Shown: positions 47,834 through 57,253 of the stretch, one piece after another | Layout of the letters: every line of letters begins with the position of its first letter | Position numbering within the stretch: position 1 is the stretch's first letter | Program-made: the position numbers and the translations under genes | Notes under the pieces: generated by a model | Seen by the model: only the letters and a program-made list of their open reading frames with translations | The model's database searches: none | What the model was told of the DNA's origin: nothing | Assembly (NCBI RefSeq): GCF_965638725.1 | Contig: NC_134952.1 | Span: 17,797,028 to 17,861,027, forward strand | Length of the DNA: 64,000 nucleotides | Reading direction: 5' to 3' | Origin: Aptenodytes patagonicus | Taxonomy: Eukaryota; Chordata; Aves; Sphenisciformes; Spheniscidae

Positions 47834-47839
47834 AATAAA
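47834..47839 (+). terminator. NCAPG: NCAPG polyadenylation signal AATAAA (proximal)
   Basis: Canonical hexamer about 200 nt after the stop, followed by a T-rich stretch at 47873-47886 that can serve as downstream element. Confidence 0.7.
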
Positions 47840-47926
47840 AACATATTAAAATATTATCCGAACAAAACTTGATTTTTTTTTTTTTACTTTATGGAGAAGA
47901 ATGCTTTTTATCTGCAAATAAAAATT

Positions 47927-47932
47927 GCTGTT
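47927..47932 (+). terminator. NCAPG: NCAPG polyadenylation signal AATAAA (distal)
   Basis: A second canonical hexamer, followed by a TTGCTGTTGGTGG GU-rich element. Either or both sites may be used. Confidence 0.65.
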
Positions 47933-47939
47933 GGTGGTA

Positions 47940-48601
47940 AATACTTAGTAGTTAAAGCTGTTTTGATATTTAACATTATTCAGAGAGAACGTTTGACCTG
48001 GAGTGGTTGCTTGTGATGGCAGCAATTTTGAATGTACCTACCTTTAATGCACCTACTTTCTTCATTTATTAGCCTGTGCATCTGCTGGTCAGGTTTTATT
48101 GTTCATGTTAACGTAAAATAGAATTCATCTTAATTATGAATTCTGCTTCCTGCAGATACGTGTCCACATTATTTTAAACAATGTCAAAATGGTAAAACTG
48201 AGTTACTGATTTTACAAACCTAAGCCTGGAAGTCTGCTACGGATCTTGACCTTGTTACATAAAATCAGTAATGTGCTTTTAGAAAAGCATAAAAATATTT
48301 GTGGGAGAAAATAAGATCCAATAAGGAAAGGAATACTTAAGTACAGAAAGGGCAAAAAATTAAATACTGCATAACGTCTGTGTACTGTCTTTTTAAAGTG
48401 GCATACAACTGTGATTGCTTTGTAGCTTTGAAGTTCATAAAACTTTTTCTAATGACATACCTAGGAATAGTCACGAGTTTTACAGAGACAATAGAAGATC
48501 AACTTTAAACTGCACATAGTATTCACTGGTGGCTGAGCAGATTGACTCTGGAAATGCTAGTTTTTTGGTTGGAAACACTGTCAATCTTGTTTGTCTTTGT
48601 T
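47940..48601. other. Intergenic region downstream of NCAPG
   Basis: AT-rich unique sequence between the NCAPG polyadenylation signals and the LTR target duplication. No exon or element was recognised. Confidence 0.6.
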
Positions 48602-48606
48602 ACAAT

Positions 48607-49080
48607 TGTGCTGGTTTTGGCTGGAGTAGAGTTAATTTTCTCCATAGTAGCTGGTATGGGGCTGTGTTTTGGATTTGTGCTGGAAACAGTGTTGATAAAT
48701 CAGGGATGTTTTCGTTACTGCTGAGCAGGGCTTACACAGAGTCAAGGCCTTTTCTGCTCCTCACCCCACCCCACCAGCGAGCAGGCTGGGGGTGCACAAG
48801 GAGTTGGGAGGGGACACAGCTGGGACAGCTGACCCCAACTGACCAAAGGGATAGTCCACACCATATGACGTCATGCTCAGCATATAAAGCTGGGGGAAGA
48901 AGAAGGAAGGGGGGATGTTTGGAGTGATGGCATTTGTCTTCCCAAGTAACCGTTAGGCGTGATGGAGCCCTGCTTTCCTGGAGATGGCTGAACACCTGCC
49001 TGCCCATGGGAAGTGGTGAATGAATTCCTTGTTTTGCTTTGCTTGCATGGGCGGCTTTTGCTTTACCTATTAAACTGTCT
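48607..49080 (+). mobile_element. Avian ERV solo LTR, 5' portion (split by CR1)
   Basis: Begins TGTGCTGGTTTTGGCTGG, contains a TATAAA-like box at about 48881 (CATATAAAGCTGGGGG) and a CRE-like TGACGTCA at about 48867, and stops at ATTAAACTGTCT where the CR1 begins. With the remainder at 52288-52404 it forms an LTR of about 591 bp. The target duplication ACAAT lies immediately before it (48602-48606). Same family as 13852-14386. No retroviral coding sequence is attached. Confidence 0.88.
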
Positions 49081-49087
49081 CATCTTC

Positions 49088-49348
49088 ATCTTGGGATCAG
49101 GAGCACAGGTAGTGTTTTCCTCAATCCCTACAGTGGCAGGGAAGAATACTGAAAGGAGCAGGAAAACACACCTGATCAACGCGTGGCTCAGGGGCTGGTG
49201 CCATCGGAGGAACTTTGGCTTTTTTGATCATGGGGAGGTTTACACGGCACCGGGCCTGCTGGCGACAGATGGAGTTCAGCTGTCTCACAGGGGCAAAAGG
49301 ATCATCGCTCATGAATTGGCAGGGCTCATTGAGAGGGCTTTAAACTAG
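49088..49348 (+). pseudogene. CR1 ORF1 C-terminal end (SGNH/esterase-type domain)
   Basis: The frame GAQVVFSSIPTVAGKNTERS ... NAWLRGWCHRRNFGFFDH ... DGVQLSHRGKRI ... LAGLIERALN, then stop at 49346-49348, is the end of CR1 ORF1, whose C-terminal half is an SGNH-type (GDSL-like) esterase in CR1/L2 LINEs. The catalytic Asp-His pair of this family is normally D-G-[IV]-H-L-S; here the His position is Gln (D-G-V-Q-L-S), so the domain is probably inactive. The start is missing because the element is 5'-truncated. Confidence 0.75.
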
Positions 49349-49429
49349 GTTCGAAGGGGGAAGGGGATAAAACCAGGCTCGCTAGAGATGAGCCTAGGGG
49401 TGGCGTGCCGATGCCGGGGGCGAAATCGA

Positions 49430-52207
49430 TAGCCCAGCTCAAGTGCATCTACACCAATGCACGCAGCATGGGCAGCAAACAGGAGGAGCTGGAAGCCATT
49501 GTGCAGTGGGAGAGATATGACTTGGTCACCATCACAGAAACATGGTGGGGTGACTCATGACTGGAGTGCTGCAATGGATGGCTATAGACTCTTCAGAAGG
49601 GACAGGCGAGGAAGGAGAGGCGGTGGGGTGGCTCTGTACGTTAGGGAGTGTTTCGATTGTCTAGAGCTCAACGATTGTGATGATGATACGGTTGAGTGTT
49701 TATGGGTAAGGATGAGGGGGAAGGCCAACGAGGCAGATATCCTGCTGGGAGTCTGTTATAGATCACCCAACCAGGATGAAGGGGCGGATGAAGCGTTCTA
49801 CAAGCGGCTGGCACAAGTCTCTCAATCGCTAGCCCTTGTTCTCGTGGGGGACTTCAACTTCCCGGACGTCTGCTGGAAATACAACACGGCAGAGAGGAAG
49901 CAGTCTAGGAGGTTCCTGGAGTGTGTGGAAGACAACCTCCTGACACAGCTGGTAAGTGAGCCTACCAGGGGAGGTGCTTCGCTCGACCTGCTGTTTACAG
50001 ACAGAGAAGGACTGGTGGGAGATGTGGTGGTCGGAGGCTGTCTTGGGCTTAGCGACCATGAAATGGTGGAATTCTCCATTCTCGGTGAAGTAAGGAGGGG
50101 GGCCAGCAAAACCGCAACCATGGACTTCCGGAGGGCAGACTTTGGCCTGTTCAGGACGTTGGTTGAGAGAGTCCCTTGGGAGACAGTCCTGAAGGGCAAA
50201 GGGGTCCAGGAAGGCTGGACGATCTTCAAGAAGGAAGTCTTAAAGGCGCAGGAGCAGGCTGTCCCTGTACGCCGTAAGAAGAATGGGCGGGGAAGACGAC
50301 CAGCCTGGCTGAACGGGGAGCTCTTGCTGGGACTCAGGAAAAAAAGGAGAGTTTACCGCTTGTGGAAGAAGGGGCAGGGGGCTCAAGAAGAGTACAGGGA
50401 TCTCGTTAGGTCGTGCAGAGAGGAAATGAGAAAGGCAAAAGCCCAGCTAGAACGCAATCTGGCCGCTCTAGTTAAAGACAACAAAAAAAGTTTTTACAAA
50501 TATATTAATGATAAGAAGAGAGCCAAGGAGAATCTCCATCCTTTATTGGATGTGGGGGGGAACATTGTCACCGAGGATGAGGAAAAGGCTGAGGTACTTA
50601 ATGCCTTCTTTGCCTCAGTCTTTAACAGGCAGACCAGTTATCCTCAGGGTACTCGGCCCCCTGAGCTGGAAGACGGGGACAGTGAGCAGGATGAACCCCC
50701 CGTAATCCAAGAGGAAGCAGTCAATGACCTGCTACGCCACCTGGATGCTCACAAGTCTATGGGGCCAGATGGGATCCACCCGAGAGTGCTGAGGGAGCTG
50801 GCGGAGGTGCTCGCCAAGCTGCTCTCCATCATTTATCAGCAATCCTGGTTAACGGGGGAGGTCCCGGACAACTGGAGGCTTGCCAATGTGACGCCCATCT
50901 TCAAGAAGGGCTGGAAGGAGGATCCAGGGAACTACAGGCCTGTCAGCCTGACCTCAGTGCCGGGGAGGATTATGGAGCGGTTCATCTTGAGGGCGCTCAC
51001 AAGGCATGAGCGGGACAACCAGGGGATCCGGCCTAGCCAGCACGGATTCATGAGAGGCAGGTCCTGCTTGACCAACCTGATCTCCTTCTGTGACCAGGTG
51101 ACCCGCCTAGTGGATGAGGGAAAGGCTGTGGATATGGTCTACCTGGACTTCAGCAAGGCCTTTGACACTGTCTCCCACAGCATTCTCCTCGAGAAGCTGG
51201 CGGCTCACGGCTTAGACAGGTGTACTCTGCGCTGGGTCAAAAACTGGCTGGACGGCCGGGCCCAGAGAGTTGTGGTGAATGGAGTTCAATCCAGTTGGCG
51301 GCCGGTCATGAGCGGTGTTCCCCAGGGCTCAGTTTTGGGGCCGGTCTTGTTCAATATCTTTATCAATGATCTGGATAAGGGGATCGAGCGCACCCTCAGT
51401 AAGTTTGCAGACAACACCAAGTTGGGCGGGAGTGTTGATCTGCTCGAGGGTAGGAAGGCTCTGCAGAGGGACCTGGACAGGCTGGATCAATGGGCTGAGG
51501 CCAACTGTATGAGGTTCAACAAGGACAAGTGCTGGGTCCTGCATTTTGGCCACAACAACCCCATGCAGCGCTACAGGCTTGGGGAAGAGGGGCTGGAAAG
51601 CTGCCCAGCAGAGAAGGACCTGGGGGTGTTGGTCGACAGCCGGCTGAACATGAGCCGGCAGTGTGCCCAGGCGGCCAAGAAGGCCAATGGCATCCTGGCC
51701 TGCATCAGAAATAGTGTGGCCAGCAGGAGTAGGGAAGTGATCGTGCCCCTGTACTCGGCCCTGGTGAGGCCGCACCTCGAATACTGTGTTCAGTTTTGGG
51801 CCCCTCACTACAAGAAGGACGTCGAGGTGCTGGAGCGTGTCCAGAGAAGGGCAACGAGGCTGGTGAGGGGTCTGGAGAACAAGTCTTGTGAGGAGGGGCT
51901 GAGGGAACTGGGGTGGTTTAGCCTGGAGAAAAGGAGGCTGAGGGGAGACCTCATCGCTCCCTACAACTACCTGAAAGGAGGTTGTAGCGAGGTGGGTGTC
52001 GGTCTCTTCTCCCAAGTAACAAGCGATAGGACGAGAGGAAATGGCCTCAAGTTGTGCCAGGGGAGGTTTAGATTGGATGTGAGGAGAAATTTCTTTACTG
52101 AAAGAGTGGTGAAACATTGGAAGAGGCTGCCCAGGGAAGTGGTTGAGTCCCCATCCCTGGAGGTATTTAAAAGACGAGTAGATGAGGCACTTAGGGACAT
52201 GGTTTAG
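49430..52207 (+). pseudogene. CR1 ORF2 (endonuclease + reverse transcriptase), disabled
   Basis: The APE-type endonuclease starts in one frame ([13 protein letters not shown] ... I-T-E-T-W-W) at about 49432. It reaches a TGA at about 49557, where roughly 2 nt are missing, and then continues in the frame of [10 protein letters not shown] to the stop at 52205-52207. Endonuclease motifs [11 protein letters not shown] and SDHEMV are present. The reverse-transcriptase blocks [21 protein letters not shown] and [12 protein letters not shown] are intact, but the catalytic F-A-D-D box reads F-A-D-N (51404-51415). The protein ends [12 protein letters not shown] as in other CR1 copies. The first 30 or so codons of the single long frame from 49457 are out of register with the true endonuclease. 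Confidence 0.93.
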
Positions 52208-52287
52208 TGGGTGGTGGTGTTGGGTCGACGGTTGGACTCGATGATCTTAGAGGTCTTTTCCAACCTTAATGATTCTATGATTCCATG

Positions 52288-52404
52288 ATCTCAACCCATG
52301 AGTTTTCTCACTTTTGCCCTTCCGATTCTCTCCCCCCACCCCACCGGGGGGGGAGTGAACGAGCGGCTGTGTGGGGCTTAGTTGCCAGCTGTGGTTAAAA
52401 CACA
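52288..52404 (+). mobile_element. Avian ERV solo LTR, 3' portion
   Basis: Continues the LTR after the CR1: ATCTCAACCCATGAGTTTTC ... CCACCGGGGGGGG ... GGTTAAAACACA. The end CA is followed by ACAAT (52405-52409), an exact copy of the 5-bp duplication at 48602-48606. Confidence 0.88.
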
Positions 52405-52409
52405 ACAAT

Positions 52410-53389
52410 ATAGATAATTTCTAAGGCAGTCGGAGAAAACTCATGTTGACTGCTTGGTATGCGCATCTCAAGTACTGATGCCGAATGTAGCTTTCGAAGG
52501 AGCTTGCCTTTAAAATAGGTAAATACACCATAAATGATCTTTGGTAATTCTCAGAAATGGCTTAGGGCCACAGGTGAAAAGCAGGGTTCCCAAAGTGTAA
52601 TGCCCAAACTATTATGCTATTTTCAAGCTTGTGTATAGGAAACAGACAGGATTGTGTTGCTTTTCTTCCCTTTCAGTTTTTGTTGGAAACTTGTCAAACC
52701 GCGAAGTGCCAAGACACACTTTTCTGCTGATATTTGCTATTCAGAAGCTTATGTAAGTGTCATGAATTATTTTTTATTCATCATTTCAAACAGTATTTTG
52801 AAGTCCTGAGCTCCCTCTTTTGAGAATTCTTTTCTTCAGATCCCCAACTTGTGTTCTAGTGTGAGTTTGCGTACATGCGACCACTTGAGATCAGACACAG
52901 TGTCTGTCCCCTTGAATGCTGCCTGAACATACTTCAAAAGGGTGAAGTATATATTTCAGTTTTTCTCAGTTGATTGTCAATCAAGGCTTCCCTTGTGCTT
53001 TAAAGTTTAGGGTTTTTAAAAATTATTTCAGTTACAAGTTCTCTCTCACCCTCACTCTCATGAGTGGTTTGCTCTTCTGCCACCAATACGCTTTCAACAA
53101 CTGCTGCTAGTCCACTCTTTGGTTAAAAAGAGTTTCTAAGAAAAGCAGGAGCAATAAAAATTTGTAAAGGCTTCTCTGGGACTGCCTTACTGAGTAAATT
53201 GAAGACCTTCAGTTTTGCCTTCTAGCTGTTCTGTCGTGCCTTGCCACACATGCAGGTTCTGTCGCTGGCATCTCTTCAGGAACGCTGTACTGAAAAGACC
53301 AGGTTTCCCTGAAGTCACCTCTCAGTCGGTGGATGTCTTTCGCTGTGGATATGGCTTCACTGGTGTGTATTAATAGAAGACAGACGTTG
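52410..53389. other. Intergenic unique sequence
   Basis: No exon or element recognised. If the minus-strand exon at 56240 is LCORL, its 3' UTR could extend into the 52-56 kb region, but no end point can be fixed from sequence. Confidence 0.5.
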
Positions 53390-53842
53390 ACAAACTGGCA
53401 CGAGTTCAGTGGAGGCCCCCAAGATGGTCAGGGGGCTGCAGTGCTTGCCCTGTGGGGAGAAGCTGAGGGAGCTGGGCTTGTTCAGCCTGCGGGTGTTGGG
53501 AGGACCCCCGTTTACCTACAAGGAGTCTGTTGAGGAGATGGAACTAGGCTCTTTGTTGTTGCACATGATGGGAGGAGAAAAAACAATGGGCATAAGTTGA
53601 AACTCAGACCAGAATATATTTCTCCAATAACTTGGAGAAAGAGGCAGTGGAACAGGTTGAGAACAGTTGGAGCAGGTTGCCTGGAGAGGCTGTGCAGGCT
53701 CTGTCCTAGGAGGTTTTTAAGACCTCACTAGGTAAAGTCCTGAATAACCTGCTCTGCCCTCACCGCTGGCCTGCCTTTGAGCAGGATGTAGAACTCTGGA
53801 CCTCCTGAGGTCGTTCTATGCCTGAATTACCCTGTGATCCTC
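53390..53842 (+). mobile_element. CR1 LINE 3' fragment, diverged (plus strand)
   Basis: Landmarks include GAGAAGCTGAGGGAGCTGGG (start of the L-R-E-L-G-L-F-S-L block), GGAACAGGTTGAGAACAG, GAGGTCGTTCTATGCC and the terminal CTGTGATCC. The frame is broken and a middle section is missing. This is an older subfamily than the copies at 21297, 44658 and 49081. Confidence 0.8.
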
Positions 53843-56239
53843 TTTCAGGCTAGAAACTTGACCAGCAACTGGCATGTAATTTCCAGCCCCTCTGGGCTCT
53901 TCCCTTGCCTTCCTCCCTGTCAAGGGAAGGGTTTTCTATGCAATAGAAGATTTGGTATGCTTTTACAAAATCAATTCCTCTTTTGAGGAGGGATGGCTGC
54001 TTAATTGCAGGGTAGGATGATCAGACATGTGTTGTGTTTTTCAAAGCTGATTATTAGCAATAATCAAGGTTTAAATGTATGCAGCTGACTTTCTCAGAAA
54101 GTCACATATGGTAGCAATAGAGTACATCCATAGGTGATATGGAGCCAGGTGTGGAAGTACCTTAGTACCTGCAGTGAAAAGTTTTGACCTAGTATGCATT
54201 ACTCTTTCTAGCTAATACAATGTTGCTGATTTTTATTTACTTTAATTCTATGGGTTGAAAGTACCTAACTTCCTGGCTGCTTAATTAAGGAGTAAAATTT
54301 TAATCCCCAAAATATTCTAATTGACTGGAAAAAAAGCAACCTCTTTGTTGCTCTGAACCAGTTACTGTGCATCCTCTCTCTTTTTGCTGGCTAAACGCAA
54401 CAGTGTGTCCAGAGCACATGAGCCAAACTAGACCTAGACTAGAAGACTTGATTCCATATTAAATAATGATAAAATAGCAGTGGTCATTTGCTGTCAAACT
54501 TAAAATGATTAGATGTTTATTCCTACACTAGCTTTTGTTTCTTAAAACCAGTTTTGTGATTGTTTTTGTTTGCTTGCCTAATCAGTCTCTTCAGACTACA
54601 AACTAAAAGATTTTTCTCTTGGCAAGAGTCTCCTTTGGCTGGTCGCTATCTGGAGATGAACGGCAAGTGCTGGGCCAAGAACATTTCTTCTTCTAGTTTT
54701 GTTGCTTATTGTGTGACTTAGTGAGCTTGGGTTATGCCTGTATCTGATTCCCACCTGAAAACTTTTGAACTCATCAGCCGATTGAAACTCACTGTGACAG
54801 AAAGGGATCACAACTGTTAATGAAAGTTAATGGAAACAGACAGCTGCTTGGAGGTAAGACATGCCTGTAACAGAAGAGTTCTGGTATTTACTCCGTCTTT
54901 GAAATGAGAAAATCCCCATGGCATCTCCTCCTTCGGGCACATGAACAAGATACTGGCTGCATTAGTTCCACTGCTTGTGAGACTGGTTTATGTCCCTTCT
55001 TGGATAGCCCTGACGCCTTACTGTTCCTTGTGCTTTGGTGGGGCTCCACTGAAGTCAACTTCAGTGCCTCTTCCCCAGGAAGTTTAATTCTCTCTCTCTG
55101 TAAAGAAGAACTGCATCTTCATTTTGTTAAGTAAGATGATAATTTTAAGTGAATCCTTAAAACTTTTCTTTTATAAAATACAGTGTCTTCTAAGGAAATT
55201 TCCTTCTGGAAAATTAGTTCTTGGCAAGTAAAGGACAGGCACCTTCTTAAGAAGTTGAATTAAGAAACCTCTACTCTAGCTATTGAATGTATGACTCTAG
55301 AAAAGAGAAAGATATCATATGGTTTTATTCTAACACTTTTGTTATAGCTCTATTAATAATAAAGTTTTGATGAATGAAGTACATGAACCTTGCTAAAGCT
55401 GATCTAAGCATGGAATGTCTACAATGTAGTCAGCTACAACCATTTACTACTTCTCTGAGCAGAGTTTAGAATTTTGATGTTTACATTGAATTTCCAAAGT
55501 ACACAGAAAAAAAATGAAATAGGAAGAGCATTTACATCCATTTTAATTGGTGGCAGGCATAAATTCATAAAAACAAAAGGGGAAGAAAGACCATTTAGCA
55601 GAAACCTCAAAAAGTGCAGATACAGATTCGCTGAATGACAATCTTTCAAGAGATTCTCCTGCAGGCTTGGCCTTTCTTTTAGACATTACGGTCATTAAAC
55701 ACTGTCACACAAAAGTTCTCGAGATAAATGAAGATGAAAGCATACTGCAGAAACAAACTGGTTGTTCGATACATTTCAGTCCGTTTGTAAAGGAGATCTC
55801 CTCAGATAATTTACCTTTTCTTTTTACTGCTTTGCTTCGAGGTAGTCGGTCTCCACCTGTTACAGATTTGTTTGAATTGTTATTACCATAAATCTTTACA
55901 TGGTGACCTATGCCACAAATTACATAATATATTAACTTTCGTGCACAAAAATAAAATCAGGGAATAATAATTAAACTTAAAGAACATAGAAAATCACAAT
56001 ACTATTAAAGGGGAACATCTGATTCTGATATAAATTTGTACTGCAAGAATTTCATGATGGTCAGATGTGAAACTTCATATTTAAAAAAAGAAAAAGTACA
56101 TCAAAATGAATAATGCTAGTAGTAATATAAAGCCAAATCACACGAGATCATTTCAAGATCGATGTAATAAATGCTTAATATTCAGCAGAAAAAAAATCAG
56201 GAACAATGTACAAAATAATAGTGCAAGAACAGCTGCAAT
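53843..56239 (-). other. Possible LCORL 3' UTR / intergenic region
   Basis: Lies downstream, on the minus strand, of the candidate terminal exon ending at 56240. Minus-strand AATAAA signals are visible at 55324-55329 and 54514-54519, either of which could end the transcript. A 270-bp stretch at about 55683-55905 is open on both strands and is described under findings. No mobile element was recognised. Confidence 0.4.
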
Positions 56240-56423
56240 CTATTTGTTCTCATCAGTTTTGAGATTTTGGTTAAAAACTTTACAGCTGGCGAGAGATGCT
56301 GCTGAAAAACTCAGATTCCACTCAGTGGGCTGATTAAGGCACATCTTTATGGACTTCAAATGTTCATTTTCTGTGTTCATGTCTATTGAATTCTGCGGCT
56401 CCGAGACTTTCACTTGTAGCGTG
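56240..56423 (-). CDS. LCORL: Candidate terminal coding exon, probably an alternative last exon of LCORL
   Basis: On the minus strand a long pyrimidine tract (TTTTTTTCCCTCTCCCACCC, then CGCTTCTTTTCTCACAG) ends in a strong acceptor; the exon starts at 56423. After one leftover base, 60 codons read TLQVKVSEPQNSIDMNTENE ... LNQPTEWNLSFSAASLAS ... NLKTDENK and stop at 56240. Composition is protein-like. Position and strand fit LCORL, whose 3' end lies tail-to-tail with NCAPG in amniotes. In human, a short LCORL isoform ends close to NCAPG. I could not confirm the peptide against a remembered LCORL sequence. The conserved DNA-binding exon (basic helix-turn-helix with RGRYRQYD) is not in the window. 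Confidence 0.5.
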
Positions 56424-57024
56424 CTGTGAGAAAAGAAGCGGGGGTGGGAGAGGGAAAAAAATGAGAAAAAGTTTAGTACACTTTCCTCTTCCCCTGCAAA
56501 CAAGCAAACTGATAAGAGGCAAGATGAGGTGGTGGCAGGTCGTGTATACTGTTGGGGTTTTTTTGTTGTTTTACTGCACTATGTTCCAGAAACACCGAGA
56601 TCAGAACCTGACTGTGCTGTGCTCCCCATGTCGTAAAAGTAGATCGGGCTTGTTTGTTTGTGTTGAAATAGCTGAGGTCCTGTTAATTCGCAGAGACTGT
56701 CCTAGGTCAGTCTCCTGCTAGCGCTATTGCTTTGCACAGGAAGAGGTGTGTTCTGCAGGCTGGCCTTTCTTAAATGGTGTCCAGCTGACTACTGTAAAAA
56801 CATAGAGCAGGAACTGGGCAAGAATTTGAGGTTGGGTTTTTGGCTGACATCATTGTTAATTTAGTACAGCCACGAAAGGACTAATATATAGACAGTGTTT
56901 ATTTTGTTTCAAATCTAGGAAAATAAGTAATACAAGAAGGGAAAGAAACCCAGCCCTTTGTGGGGATCACAAAGTAGACTAGGACATAAGTGCAGATTGA
57001 ATCATACTCTCATTGTTGCCATAT

Positions 57025-57253
57025 AGAATCGCAGAATAGAATCATAGAACGGTTTGGGTTGGAAAGGACCTCTAAAGGTCATCTAGTCCAACCCCCCTGC
57101 CGTGGGCAGGGACATCTTCAACTAGATCAGGTTGCTCAGAGCCCCGGCCAACCTGACCTTGAAGGTTTCCAGGGATGGGCCATCTACCACCTCTCTGGGC
57201 AACCTGTTCCACTGCCTCACCACCCTCACAGTGAAGAATTTCTTCCTTAATAT
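57025..57253 (-). mobile_element. CR1 LINE 3' fragment
   Basis: The plus strand reads AGAATCATAGAACGGTTTGG and then GGACCTCTAAAGGTCATC, the reverse of a CR1 3' end with extra terminal ATTCTATG-type repeats. It continues through the CAACCTGTTCCACTGCCTCA block to about 57253. Same subfamily as the 29830 fragment. Confidence 0.92.

Larger units (their letters stand above)
49081..52287 (+). mobile_element. Near full-length CR1 LINE inserted in the LTR
   Basis: About 3.2 kb. It starts inside ORF1 and contains almost all of ORF2. It ends with the CR1 3' UTR GGACTCGATGATCTTAGAGG and the terminal ATTCTATGATT repeats. LTR sequence flanks it on both sides. Coding is close to intact, so the insertion is recent on an evolutionary scale, but it carries inactivating changes (see ORF1 and ORF2 entries). 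It is 5'-truncated, since only the last part of ORF1 is present. Confidence 0.95.
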
